A stretch of 43,750 bases of DNA from an uncultured Porphyromonadaceae bacterium (GTDB lineage: Bacteria; Bacteroidota; Bacteroidia; Bacteroidales; Porphyromonadaceae). The translations under genes were made by a program, and so were the position numbers. The notes below the pieces were generated by a model. The model was not told the DNA's origin. It searched no databases and saw only the letters and a program-made list of their open reading frames with translations. The DNA lies in NCBI GenBank assembly GCA_947253625.1, contig CAMYAB010000013.1, positions 1-43,750 of the forward strand, given 5' to 3'. Each line of letters opens with the position of its first letter. The stretch's first letter is position 1. Positions 1 through 7,174 of the stretch are shown one piece after another.

Positions 1-64
1 GGCGGTCGAGGAGGGGCAAAGCCCCGACGATGACCCCCGGAAAAGGTGGGCACCCCCACCCCAC

Positions 65-87
65 GACCCCGCTAGGGGTCGCAAAAC
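65..87 (+). repeat. Dispersed palindromic motif, copy 1
   Basis: A GACCCC/GGGGTC inverted repeat around a 4-nt spacer (gcta), followed by GCAAAAC. A near-identical copy is at 6641-6663 and diverged copies are at 15412-15433 and 6962-7001. Every copy lies within a few hundred bases of a 22-bp repeat array, so the two may belong to one intergenic repeat family. The rest of bases 1-212 holds no recognisable gene; GGGGC-AAA-GCCCC at 15-27 is another short palindrome. Confidence 0.6.
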
Positions 88-212
88 AGATCCGCTAAAT
101 CCGCCCCCTTTTCCACCAAAAAACTTCCCTAAAAAAAGGGGACAAAAACGGGCGCTTTTCGGACAAAAAGCCCACCTTTTGGGAGCTTTGATAATCAATC
201 ACTTACAAGAAG

Positions 213-300
213 CCTTGAGTTTCACGGATAGAAGCAAAACTTTTCACGGATAGAAGCGAAACTTTTCACGGATAGAAGCGATCGCTTAGACGGACAGAAG
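213..300 (-). repeat. 22-bp x4 intergenic repeat element, copy 1
   Basis: Four consecutive 22-bp units read on the minus strand: 300-279, 278-257, 256-235 and 234-213. Each unit starts with the 11-mer CTTCTATCCGT (CTTCTGTCCGT in the first unit) and has a different second half. The first unit carries CTAAGCGATC, the middle two GAAAAGTTT, and the last GAAACTCAAGG. A tail with GTAAG and a GATTATCAAAG-like string follows at 212-185. The same ordered element recurs at 6702, 15489, 23815 and 43674. Confidence 0.9.
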
Positions 301-347
301 AAAGAAAAATGCCCTCGGAGGATTTTGTGGAATATCAATTATTTTCG

Positions 348-355
348 TACCTTTG
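348..355 (+). promoter_or_regulatory. Bacteroidetes -7 box of tRNA-Gln
   Basis: TACCTTTG fits the TAnnTTTG -7 consensus of Bacteroidetes sigma-ABfr promoters and lies 22 bases before the tRNA 5' end. The 12 bases TACCTTTGCGGT are identical to the box upstream of the tRNA-Arg pair near 43599-43610 on the other strand. Confidence 0.65.
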
Positions 356-377
356 CGGTGCTTAATCATAATAGCAC

Positions 378-448
378 TGACCCATGGTGTAATGGTAGCA
401 CTACAGGTTTTGGTTCTGTCTGTTGAGGTTCGAATCCTCATGGGTCAG
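378..448 (+). tRNA. tRNA-Gln (TTG)
   Basis: A full cloverleaf can be drawn: a 7-bp acceptor stem TGACCCA/TGGGTCA, an anticodon stem ACAGG/TCTGT around a loop with anticodon TTG, and a T arm with GAGG-TTCGAAT-CCTC. The discriminator is G448 and CCA is not encoded. A strong terminator follows, so it is a single-gene transcript just ahead of tsaD. Confidence 0.95.
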
Positions 449-457
449 CTCAGAGCG

Positions 458-500
458 AAAAGCACCTACTGCAGTTAGCACTGTAGTGGGTGCTTTTTTT
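458..500 (+). terminator. Rho-independent terminator of tRNA-Gln
   Basis: A 14-bp stem with one G-U pair (461-474 with 481-494), a 6-nt loop (475-480) and a T run ending at 500. It separates the tRNA from the tsaD promoter. Confidence 0.85.
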
Positions 501-502
501 GG

Positions 503-510
503 TACCTTTG
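503..510 (+). promoter_or_regulatory. Candidate -7 box of tsaD operon
   Basis: TACCTTTG matches TAnnTTTG, 26 bases before the chosen tsaD start and just after the tRNA-Gln terminator. This position supports starting tsaD at 537 rather than at the upstream in-frame ATG at 423, which lies inside the tRNA. Confidence 0.55.
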
Positions 511-536
511 GTGGAAGAAAAACAACACAACGAGAT

Positions 537-1586
537 ATGACCAAACTACTGCACAACTACCTAGATCCCGACCTCCTGATCCTGGGTCTGGAGTCCTCCT
601 GCGATGATACCTCCGCCGCCATCCTACAGGGAGACACTCTCCTCTCCAACGTCATTGCCTCCCAAAAAGTGCATGAAAAATACGGAGGCGTAGTGCCGGA
701 GCTGGCGAGCAGAGCTCACCTCCAAAATGTCGTACCGGTCGTCTCCGAAGCACTCCGACAAGCGGGCAAAAAAGCGACCGACCTGGACCTCATCGCCTAT
801 ACACGCGGCCCCGGTCTACTGGGGTCTCTCCTCGTGGGGACTTCGTTTGCCAAGGGCATGAGTCAGGCGCTGGGGATCCCGATGGTGGATGTCAACCACC
901 TACAGGGGCATGTGTCGGCACACTTTATCCAGCAGCCGGACAAGCGGGTCGAGACCCCGTCGTTTCCCTTCCTTTGCCTGCTGGTATCGGGGGGCAACTC
1001 TCAGATCATACTGGTCAAGAGCCCTACAGATATGGAGATCATCGGCAAGACGATAGACGATGCGGCCGGTGAGGCTTTTGACAAGTGTGCCAAGGTAATG
1101 GGGCTGGGCTACCCCGGTGGACCGGTCGTCAATCGTCTGGCCAACGAGGGGGATGCCTCTCGCTTTGCCTTTGCCAAGCCACAGGTACCGGGCTACGACT
1201 ATAGCTTCAGTGGGCTCAAGACTTCGTTTCTCTACACCCTGCGGGATCAGCTCAAGGTCGACCCTGACTTTGTCGAAAAAAACAAGGCCGACCTCTGTGC
1301 CGCCCTCCAAAAAACCGTCATCGACATCCTCATGGATAAGCTGGCCAAAGCCGCCAAGGATCTCGGTATCGACGAAGTGGCCGTAGCCGGTGGGGTATCG
1401 GCCAACACCGGGTTGCGCGATGCTTTTGTGGCCTATGGTGAGAGGAGTGGCAAGCGGGTCTTCATACCGCCTTTTTCGTACACAACAGACAATGCGGCCA
1501 TGATCGCCATGGCTGGTGCCTTTCAGTACCACAGTGGCAGACGCAGCAGTCTGTCGGATACCCCCTTTTCCCGTGTCGAGATCTGA
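537..1586 (+). CDS. tsaD: tRNA N6-adenosine threonylcarbamoyltransferase TsaD
   Basis: TsaD transfers the threonylcarbamoyl group to A37 of ANN-decoding tRNAs (t6A), acting with TsaB and TsaE in the cytoplasm. The 349-residue protein has the usual family length. It shows the N-terminal ASKHA nucleotide-binding strand ILGLESSCDDTSAA (residues 15-28), the metal-binding NHLQGH (120-125), a GGNSQ phosphate loop and a C-terminal GGVSANTGLR segment. The open frame extends upstream to 423, but that would run through tRNA-Gln and its terminator; ATG 537 follows a -7 box at 503-510 and gives the normal N-terminus. It heads an operon with the CinA-like gene and recQ, each overlapping the next. Confidence 0.95.
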   Translation: MTKLLHNYLDPDLLILGLESSCDDTSAAILQGDTLLSNVIASQKVHEKYGGVVPELASRAHLQNVVPVVSEALRQAGKKATDLDLIAYTRGPGLLGSLLVGTSFAKGMSQALGIPMVDVNHLQGHVSAHFIQQPDKRVETPSFPFLCLLVSGGNSQIILVKSPTDMEIIGKTIDDAAGEAFDKCAKVMGLGYPGGPVVNRLANEGDASRFAFAKPQVPGYDYSFSGLKTSFLYTLRDQLKVDPDFVEKNKADLCAALQKTVIDILMDKLAKAAKDLGIDEVAVAGGVSANTGLRDAFVAYGERSGKRVFIPPFSYTTDNAAMIAMAGAFQYHSGRRSSLSDTPFSRVEI

Positions 1587-2067
1587 GCTCCTCCGGACAC
1601 TGGCGACACTGCTCACTCGGCGAGGAGCCACCGTCGCCACAGCAGAGAGCTGTACGGGTGGCAATATCGTCGCCACACTGACCTCGGTGCCTGGGGCATC
1701 GGAGTGGTTGCACACCGGCCTGATCTGCTACCAACGGGCCAGCAAACAGCGGGTACTGGGGCTGTCGGAGGCGGAGCTGTCGGATGGGCTGGTCTCCGAA
1801 AAAACGGCAAAAGCCATGGCAGAGCATGCGCGCCAAGTCGCCGGTGTGACCTATGCCGTCTCCACCACCGGTGTGTGTGGTCCGGCGGAAAGTGAGGGGA
1901 TACCTCCGGCTGCGGCATGGGTAGGAGTGGCCACTCCGGCCGGCTGTACCGCAGAGTGGGTGACACTCCCGGACAGAGGACGAGAGGCAAACCAGGCAGC
2001 CATCACCATGCGTGCACTGGAGATCCTCCTGGAGCATCTCCAAAAAGAGGGAACACCTACAGCATGA
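1573..2067 (+). CDS. pncC: CinA C-terminal domain protein (nicotinamide-nucleotide amidase, PncC type)
   Basis: The product resembles the stand-alone CinA C-terminal domain, which in characterised members deamidates nicotinamide mononucleotide to nicotinate mononucleotide for NAD salvage. The signature ATAESCTGGNI lies near the N-terminus, followed by LTSVPGASEW, and YAVSTTGVCGP further on. The N-terminal MoaB-like domain of full CinA is absent. I chose GTG 1573 (164 aa) because the family homology begins there; an alternative GTG at 1516 adds 19 residues that do not look conserved. The gene overlaps the tsaD end by 14 bases and the recQ start by 4 (ATGA), which suggests translational coupling. 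Enzymatic activity is inferred from family knowledge. Confidence 0.85.
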   Translation: MSRSELLRTLATLLTRRGATVATAESCTGGNIVATLTSVPGASEWLHTGLICYQRASKQRVLGLSEAELSDGLVSEKTAKAMAEHARQVAGVTYAVSTTGVCGPAESEGIPPAAAWVGVATPAGCTAEWVTLPDRGREANQAAITMRALEILLEHLQKEGTPTA

Positions 2068-3602
2068 CCCCTATCGAAGCTCTCCGGACCTACTTTGGGC
2101 ACCAAGCCTTCAGGGCACATCAGGAGGAGGTGGTGACCAATGCACTCCAAGGGCGTGACCAGCTGGTCGTACTGCCTACCGGTGGAGGCAAGTCGCTGTG
2201 CTATCAACTGCCGGCACTGCTGCTGCCGGGGGTCACACTGGTCATCTCGCCCCTCATCTCTCTGATGCAAGATCAGATCAAGCAGCTGGACCAACTGCAC
2301 ATCCCGGCCGCCACCCTCAACAGCAGCCTCAGCAACGAAATCCGCCAAAACGTACTCCTCCAACTCCGAGCCGGTAGGCTAAAAATCCTCTACCTCAGTC
2401 CGGAGACCCTCTTCAGCCCGATCGGGATACAGATCCTACACCACTGCACGATCTCGCTCATTGCAGTGGATGAGGCGCACTGCATCAGCCAGTGGGGCCA
2501 TGACTTTCGGCCGGAGTATGCACAGCTGGGCTTCATCAAGGAGCAGATGCCGGCCACACCACTCCTCGCTCTCACCGCCACCGCTGACCCCGCCACGAGA
2601 GTGGACATCATATCCCAACTGCAGATGGTACAGCCACTGGAGATCATTGGGGACTTTGACCGCCCCAATATCCGCCTAGGGGTACGCCGAGGCCGAAAAA
2701 AAGCCGACAAACTCCGAGAGATTGTCGACCTGATCACTGAGCAGGATGATGAGGGGAGCTGCGGGATCATCTATGCCACTGCACGCAAAGACACAGAGAT
2801 GCTAGCCGCCTACCTCAATGACCGAGGGATCCGAGCCCTACCCTACCACGCGAGCATGTCGACCAGTGAGCGGACACTGGTACACAATATATTTCTCGCC
2901 GGACAAGTGACCGCTGTCTGTGCCACTGTGGCCTTTGGCATGGGGATCGACAAGCCCGATGTCCGCTGGGTCATCCACTACAACATGCCCAAAAACATAG
3001 AGGAGTACTACCAGGAGATCGGCCGAGCCGGGCGAGACGGACTCCCGGCCAGAGCCCTGCTATTCTACTCCTATGCCGATATTTTCGCACTCAACCGCCT
3101 GATCGAAAACACCTCTCGCCAAGACTTGTCACGCCAAAAGATGGAGTACATGAAGCAGTTTTGTGAATCACAGGTCTGCCGTCGGCGCGTCCTACTCGGC
3201 TACTTTGGGGCACATGTCGAGGAGGACTGCCACAACTGCGACGCTTGTCTGCTCCCCAAAGAGCCGACCATCGATGGCACGATCCCTGCACAAAAAGCTA
3301 TGAGTGCCGTACTCCGGACCAACCAGCAGATCACCCTCCCCATACTCGTGGATATACTCAGAGGATCAACTAGGTTGGAGATCAGGCACTATGGCTACAA
3401 CAGACTGCCCACCTACGGGGTCGGACGCGACCTCTCCGCACTGGAGTGGCAAGACTACATCTACCAAATGATCCTCTACGGACTGATGTACATTGACTAT
3501 GCCCAGGGGAGTACCCTCAAGGTGACCGACCTCGGGCAAAAAGTTCTCCGCCGGCAAGCCCCCTTTGCCCTCACCCCCTTTCGGCTCAAACAAAAAGGCT
3601 GA
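2064..3602 (+). CDS. recQ: ATP-dependent DNA helicase RecQ, short form without HRDC domain
   Basis: RecQ is a 3'-5' superfamily 2 helicase in recombinational repair. In the 512-residue product, Walker A TGGGKS is at 39-44 and the DEAH box at 136-139, followed by the RecQ-typical CISQWGHDFRPEY. QEIGRAGRDG marks motif VI. A cysteine cluster (FCESQVC ... DCHNCDAC) forms the zinc site, and a winged-helix region follows (DILRGS through YGVGRDLSALEW). The protein ends soon after the winged helix, so the C-terminal HRDC domain of E. coli RecQ is missing. The start overlaps the upstream stop (ATGA); the in-frame extension back to 1917 is read-through inside the previous gene. Confidence 0.93.
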   Translation: MTPIEALRTYFGHQAFRAHQEEVVTNALQGRDQLVVLPTGGGKSLCYQLPALLLPGVTLVISPLISLMQDQIKQLDQLHIPAATLNSSLSNEIRQNVLLQLRAGRLKILYLSPETLFSPIGIQILHHCTISLIAVDEAHCISQWGHDFRPEYAQLGFIKEQMPATPLLALTATADPATRVDIISQLQMVQPLEIIGDFDRPNIRLGVRRGRKKADKLREIVDLITEQDDEGSCGIIYATARKDTEMLAAYLNDRGIRALPYHASMSTSERTLVHNIFLAGQVTAVCATVAFGMGIDKPDVRWVIHYNMPKNIEEYYQEIGRAGRDGLPARALLFYSYADIFALNRLIENTSRQDLSRQKMEYMKQFCESQVCRRRVLLGYFGAHVEEDCHNCDACLLPKEPTIDGTIPAQKAMSAVLRTNQQITLPILVDILRGSTRLEIRHYGYNRLPTYGVGRDLSALEWQDYIYQMILYGLMYIDYAQGSTLKVTDLGQKVLRRQAPFALTPFRLKQKG

Positions 3603-3639
3603 CCCGCAGCTTTTTCTTTCCTTCCCCCCAAAATACCAA

Positions 3640-3674
3640 AGCAGTGGTCCCTCCCAACGGGAGGAGCCACTGCT
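3640..3674. terminator. Hairpin between convergent recQ and hpf
   Basis: A long inverted repeat (AGCAGTGGT.CCCTCCC against GGGAGG.AGCCACTGCT) with an internal mismatch and a 3-nt loop lies between two convergent genes. T-rich sequence follows on the minus side (TTTGGTATTTT), so it probably ends hpf transcription and may also stop recQ read-through. Confidence 0.55.
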
Positions 3675-3745
3675 TGGATCAGGACTTGATGCCTCATGTG
3701 GGGCACCTCGCCACCATTGATAGGTGACGGACAATGGATGTGGGG

Positions 3746-4042
3746 TCACTTTTTGTGCTTGCCCTTGAGCCGCTCCAGCTGGCTCTCCAGAGCCGCACAG
3801 ACTTCGTCCAACGCCTCCTCAAAGGAACCGGCCGTCTTTTCGGAAAAAAGATCGGGACCGGGGACCGACAGAGTGACACGGACCTTTTTGTTGTCATTCG
3901 TCTCCGGCTTGGTAAGTGTCAGTACCACTGTTGCATCTATGATCTCGGAGTAAAAGCGGGATAGCTTGCCCACTTTTTTTTCCACAAAGGCCTTTAGGTC
4001 ATCCTTGATGCTAAAGTTGATGTCTTGGATCTTGATATTCAT
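3746..4042 (-). CDS. hpf: Ribosome hibernation promoting factor (HPF/RaiA family, short)
   Basis: A 98-residue short-type HPF: MNIKIQDINFSI at the start, a KLSRFYSEIIDATVVL strand-helix region, and a basic C-terminus (ERLKGKHKK). The family binds the 30S decoding centre and stabilises idle ribosomes. The frame is open to 4120, but the ATG at 4042 gives the family N-terminus and has AAGAGAG seven bases upstream; ATG 4048 two codons earlier is the alternative. A TATATTTG box at 4171-4164 gives a leader of about 115 nt. It is monocistronic and convergent with recQ. Confidence 0.9.
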   Translation of the reverse strand: MNIKIQDINFSIKDDLKAFVEKKVGKLSRFYSEIIDATVVLTLTKPETNDNKKVRVTLSVPGPDLFSEKTAGSFEEALDEVCAALESQLERLKGKHKK

Positions 4043-4163
4043 ACGCATACTCTCTTGTAGTGAACCGGTGCACTCCTGCCACTTCATCGTCAGGACCAAG
4101 TGAGGTGTGCACCCCATCAATCATCATCTTGAGTGCCTCTGCACCTCTACCTCCCTCCTGTCA

Positions 4164-4171
4164 CAAATATA
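4164..4171 (-). promoter_or_regulatory. hpf: Candidate -7 box of hpf
   Basis: TATATTTG on the minus strand fits TAnnTTTG. The sequence that follows, GTGACAGGAGGGAGG, closely resembles the one after the greA box (GTGACAGAGGAGGGG), which suggests shared control. Confidence 0.55.
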
Positions 4172-4248
4172 TCTTTTTTTTCGGAATACCCAACTTTTGC
4201 CAACCATTCCGAGCAGGCTTTCCTCCTTTTTTTCAAAAAAATGAGAGA

Positions 4249-4282
4249 AGGGTGCACCAAAGCCACTGCCTTGGCACACCCT
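4249..4282 (-). terminator. Candidate terminator of the sulfatase gene
   Basis: The stem AGGGTG/CACCCT with an inner CCAA/TTGG pairing lies 33 bases past the sulfatase stop. Read on the minus strand a T-rich run follows after about eight bases, so it is a weaker intrinsic terminator. Confidence 0.4.
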
Positions 4283-4314
4283 CCTCTAGGTTGGTGCGGG
4301 GGGGGGATCCCCTA

Positions 4315-5889
4315 TCAGAAGCCGTTCAGCTGGAGGCCGAGGGTATCCTGATACACCGTCTGTACCTCAACCAGCTCCTTGCGCATGCGGTCGACAATCT
4401 CCTTGTAGGCGGGGTCGTCGTAGACGTTTTTCATCTCATGCGGGTCCTCTTGGAGGTCGTACAGCTCCCAGAAGTTTTGATCGAGGTAGAAGTGGATCAG
4501 CTTGTACCGCTCATCGCGCACGCCATAGTGACGCATCACACTGTGCTCGGCCGGATACTCGTAGAAGTGGTAGTAGATCTTGTCTCGGCCCGGGAGCTCC
4601 TTGGCACCTTTTAGCAGCGGCACCAGAGACTCACCCTGTATATCCTCGGGGATCTCCACACCTGCTAGCTCGAGGAATGTGGGGGCTAGGTCGATATTTT
4701 GGGTCAGCTCCTCAATCGCTCCACGGGCATCCAACCCCTTGGGGAGGTGCATCAGGAGTGGGTAGTGCATCGACTCCTCGTACATGAATCGCTTGTCGAA
4801 CCACCCATGCTCGCCCATATAAAAGCCTTGGTCGCCCAAGTAGAGGACAATGGTGTTGTCCCAGAGGCCCTCCTCCTTGAGGTAGTCAATGATCCGGCCC
4901 ACACCTTGGTCGATCGGATGGATCACCTTGGCATAGTCTCGCATGTAGCGCTGGTACTTGTACTCCATACGCTCCTGGTCGGTCATCTTGCTATCCCAAT
5001 AGTGGTCTGCCATGGGGCGGTAAAAGGCGAGGAACTTTTCACGATCACCCTCGTCCATACCGGAGAGGATCCACTCGTAGGTCTTTGAGTAGTGGGTCGG
5101 GTGATCCTTGCGCAGGAGCTTGCAGTCGTAGGCGGCATCCATATGCTCTCCGATATTCATCTCAGCGCGAGCGGCAGCTGGGCGACCGGCGTAGTCATCG
5201 AAAAAGTTGTCCGGGAGCTTGAAGGTCACATCCTCGTACATATCCAGATCCTCGATGCGGGGCATCCAGTTGCGGTGCGGTGCTTTGTGCTGCACCATCA
5301 GCATGAAGGGGCGACTCTTGTCTCTATTCCTGAGAAGGTCGATACTCTTGTCCGTGATCAGGTCGGTGACATACCCTTTTTCTCTCACTGTGTCGTTGGG
5401 TGCGGTGATAAATGCGGGGTTGTAGTAGTCGCCCTGACCTGGCAGAATCTCCCAGTGGTCAAAGCCGGTCGGGAGAGAGGTGAGGTGCCACTTCCCGACG
5501 ATCGCTGTCTGGTACCCTGCGGCCTGTAGCAGCTTGGGGAAGGTTTGTTGCTCACCGTCAAAGACACTGTGCTCATTGTTGGTAAATCCATTTTTGTGCG
5601 AGTGCTTGCCGGTCAGGAGACAGGCTCGGGATGGTCCGGAGATCGAGTTGACCACAAAGGCGTGGTCGAATCTCACTCCCTCCTCTGCCAATCGATCGAT
5701 ATTGGGAGTCTCGATCTCGCCACCATAGGCGGAGATCATCTGCGAAGTGTGGTCATCGCTCTCAATGATCAGGATATTGTACCGCGTGGGGGCCTCCTCC
5801 TTGGACTTGGAGTCGCAGGCTGTGGGCATTACGACGCCGGCCATAGCACTTAGGCCCGTTGCGAAGCGATAGATGTTGTTTTTCTGCAT
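4315..5889 (-). CDS. Serine-type sulfatase lipoprotein (S1 family, possibly GlcNAc-6-sulfatase-like)
   Basis: A 524-residue alkaline-phosphatase-superfamily sulfatase. The activation motif is S84-G-P-S-R88, so formylglycine would be made from serine by an anaerobic radical-SAM maturase (anSME); none is encoded in this window. Metal-binding ESDDH (43-47) and the later LGDQGFYMGEHG segment match the family. The N-terminus has a hydrophobic stretch ending PTAC with Cys25, a plausible but imperfect lipobox, placing the enzyme in the periplasm or on the cell surface. The sequence style resembles S1_11 sulfatases acting on mucin or glycosaminoglycan 6-O-sulfated GlcNAc; the substrate is inferred. 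No SusCD or glycosidase gene is adjacent, so it is not part of a visible utilisation locus. Confidence 0.88.
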   Translation of the reverse strand: MQKNNIYRFATGLSAMAGVVMPTACDSKSKEEAPTRYNILIIESDDHTSQMISAYGGEIETPNIDRLAEEGVRFDHAFVVNSISGPSRACLLTGKHSHKNGFTNNEHSVFDGEQQTFPKLLQAAGYQTAIVGKWHLTSLPTGFDHWEILPGQGDYYNPAFITAPNDTVREKGYVTDLITDKSIDLLRNRDKSRPFMLMVQHKAPHRNWMPRIEDLDMYEDVTFKLPDNFFDDYAGRPAAARAEMNIGEHMDAAYDCKLLRKDHPTHYSKTYEWILSGMDEGDREKFLAFYRPMADHYWDSKMTDQERMEYKYQRYMRDYAKVIHPIDQGVGRIIDYLKEEGLWDNTIVLYLGDQGFYMGEHGWFDKRFMYEESMHYPLLMHLPKGLDARGAIEELTQNIDLAPTFLELAGVEIPEDIQGESLVPLLKGAKELPGRDKIYYHFYEYPAEHSVMRHYGVRDERYKLIHFYLDQNFWELYDLQEDPHEMKNVYDDPAYKEIVDRMRKELVEVQTVYQDTLGLQLNGF

Positions 5890-6110
5890 GAGTTATTTAC
5901 TTTTGTTTTAGGGTAAATGAGACCGGCTTTACACCCCTCGTCGGATGAAAGGTGACAGTGACACTCCTAGGAGAGGTCCCGTTGTTTGCTTTGTACTTTT
6001 GGATTACTTCCGAAAATCATACCGTGGCAAATCGTATTTTGTCGCCAAACCACTCGGCAAACCTACACAAATCGTAATAAATAATAAATGTCTGCACCTC
6101 TATATTTTGG

Positions 6111-6118
6111 TATCTTTG
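6111..6118 (+). promoter_or_regulatory. Candidate -7 box of META-domain lipoprotein gene
   Basis: TATCTTTG fits TAnnTTTG and stands 43 bases before the ATG at 6162. Confidence 0.55.
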
Positions 6119-6161
6119 TCTCACGACTGCAGTATCACTTACATTTCCCTCAAAACAAACC

Positions 6162-6602
6162 ATGAAATCAAGCACAAAACAAATCCTCTCCCTTGCATTG
6201 ATCACGCTATGTGCACTGACTCTCTGCCTGACCGCTTGCAACCGATCACAATCCGCCGGATCACCCGATGGCGCTTGGGCCGTTCTCACTCTGGACGGGA
6301 AGGCTCTCGCTGACCAAGGAATGGAGAGCATCCCGACACTCAATATCGACACAAAAGAAGCAAAAGTATGGGGCAACCTGGGCTGCAACGCTTTCAATGC
6401 CCCGATCGTCTCCTACTCTCAGGAGAAGGGCGAGCTAAAACTGGGGGGCATAGCGGCCACTCGTATGCTCTGTGAGGACTACCCCATCGAGCAAAACATG
6501 GAGCAGGCCCTCTCGGAGGTCGATCGATACCTCCTGACCGCTGACGACACCCTCGAGCTCTATGTGGGGGATCAACTCCGAGTACGCCTGTCCAGGCAGT
6601 AA
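6162..6602 (+). CDS. META-domain (HslJ-like) lipoprotein
   Basis: A 146-residue protein with a clear lipoprotein signal: basic start, hydrophobic core, and lipobox LTAC with Cys26. The rest fits one META/HslJ domain: GAWAVLTLDGK, a WGNLGCNAFNAPI segment, and GGIAATRMLCED before a C-terminal helix-strand pair. The N-GCN...-ATRM.C pattern is characteristic of the family, whose members are cell-envelope proteins of poorly defined role linked to heat stress or novobiocin resistance in E. coli. It is a single gene with its own promoter, convergent with pgk, and the repeat element at 6702 sits just downstream. Confidence 0.85.
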   Translation: MKSSTKQILSLALITLCALTLCLTACNRSQSAGSPDGAWAVLTLDGKALADQGMESIPTLNIDTKEAKVWGNLGCNAFNAPIVSYSQEKGELKLGGIAATRMLCEDYPIEQNMEQALSEVDRYLLTADDTLELYVGDQLRVRLSRQ

Positions 6603-6640
6603 GCCCACCGGTACGCCACCACTTGGCCATTCTGTTTTGT

Positions 6641-6663
6641 GACCCCGCCAGGGGTCGCAAAAC
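6641..6663 (+). repeat. Dispersed palindromic motif, copy 2
   Basis: GACCCC-gcca-GGGGTC followed by GCAAAAC, nearly identical to 65-87. It is extended by GATCGG, and GGTCGCAAAACGATC recurs at 6992-7006 in a rearranged copy (6962-7006) whose stem region has been expanded. Confidence 0.6.
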
Positions 6664-6701
6664 GATCGGCAAAATTGGGTCACCATATGGGATCAATTTT
6701 T

Positions 6702-6789
6702 CTTCTATCCGTCTAAGCGATCCCTTCTATCCGTGAAAACTTTCGCTCCTATCCGTGAAAAGTTTTGCTTCTATCCGTGAAACTCAAGC
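6702..6789 (+). repeat. 22-bp x4 intergenic repeat element, copy 2
   Basis: Units at 6702-6723, 6724-6745, 6746-6767 and 6768-6789. The third unit has CTCCT in place of CTTCT; the other three begin CTTCTATCCGT. Order and second halves match copy 1. The tail TTGTAAG...TTGATTATCAAAGC follows at 6794-6817 and runs into a terminator-like hairpin. The element lies between convergent genes. Confidence 0.92.
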
Positions 6790-6812
6790 CCCCTTGTAAG
6801 CCCTTGATTATC

Positions 6813-6838
6813 AAAGCCCCTTTTAGGGGCTTTTTTTT
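6813..6838 (+). terminator. Terminator-like hairpin at the end of repeat copy 2
   Basis: AAAGCCCC, loop TTTTA, then GGGGCTTTT and a run of eight T. It could end the META-lipoprotein transcript 210 bases downstream of that gene. Confidence 0.7.
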
Positions 6839-7042
6839 GATCTCCAAAACAGCCTCTTTCACACTATTTGAATAGGATTTTGACAGGAAAAAAGGAGTTG
6901 TTTCCGCTGGGGGCATCGTCGGGACCCCGCCTCTCCTTGACCACCAGGCATGAAGAAGTAACCCCTAGCGGGCGGGCGGCACACCGCCAGTGGTCGCAAA
7001 ACGATCATACGCTGCGGACAAAAGGATAGAGGGTGTACAAAT

Positions 7043-7082
7043 AGAGGGTGCATTGGCACTCATCTGTACCAACGCACCCTCT
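7043..7082 (-). terminator. Terminator of pgk
   Basis: A 14-bp stem (7043-7056 with 7069-7082, one G-T/A-C type mismatch) around a 12-nt loop, 92 bases past the pgk stop and followed on the minus strand by a short T-rich stretch. Confidence 0.6.
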
Positions 7083-7174
7083 TGGGTGATCTTATGGACC
7101 TCTTTTCCTGGAAGAAACGATGGCTCCGGATGACCTCGCCAAATTCCCCGTGGGTGAGAAGTCTCTGTGGGAGA

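Noticed and set aside
213..300. CRISPR array
   Set aside because: Repeats of 22 bp follow each other without spacers, the second halves are the same in every copy, and no cas gene is present.
900..1715. 271-codon open frame on the minus strand opposite tsaD
   Set aside because: It is antisense to a clearly conserved gene and its translation shows no domain; long shadow frames are common in this G+C-rich sequence.
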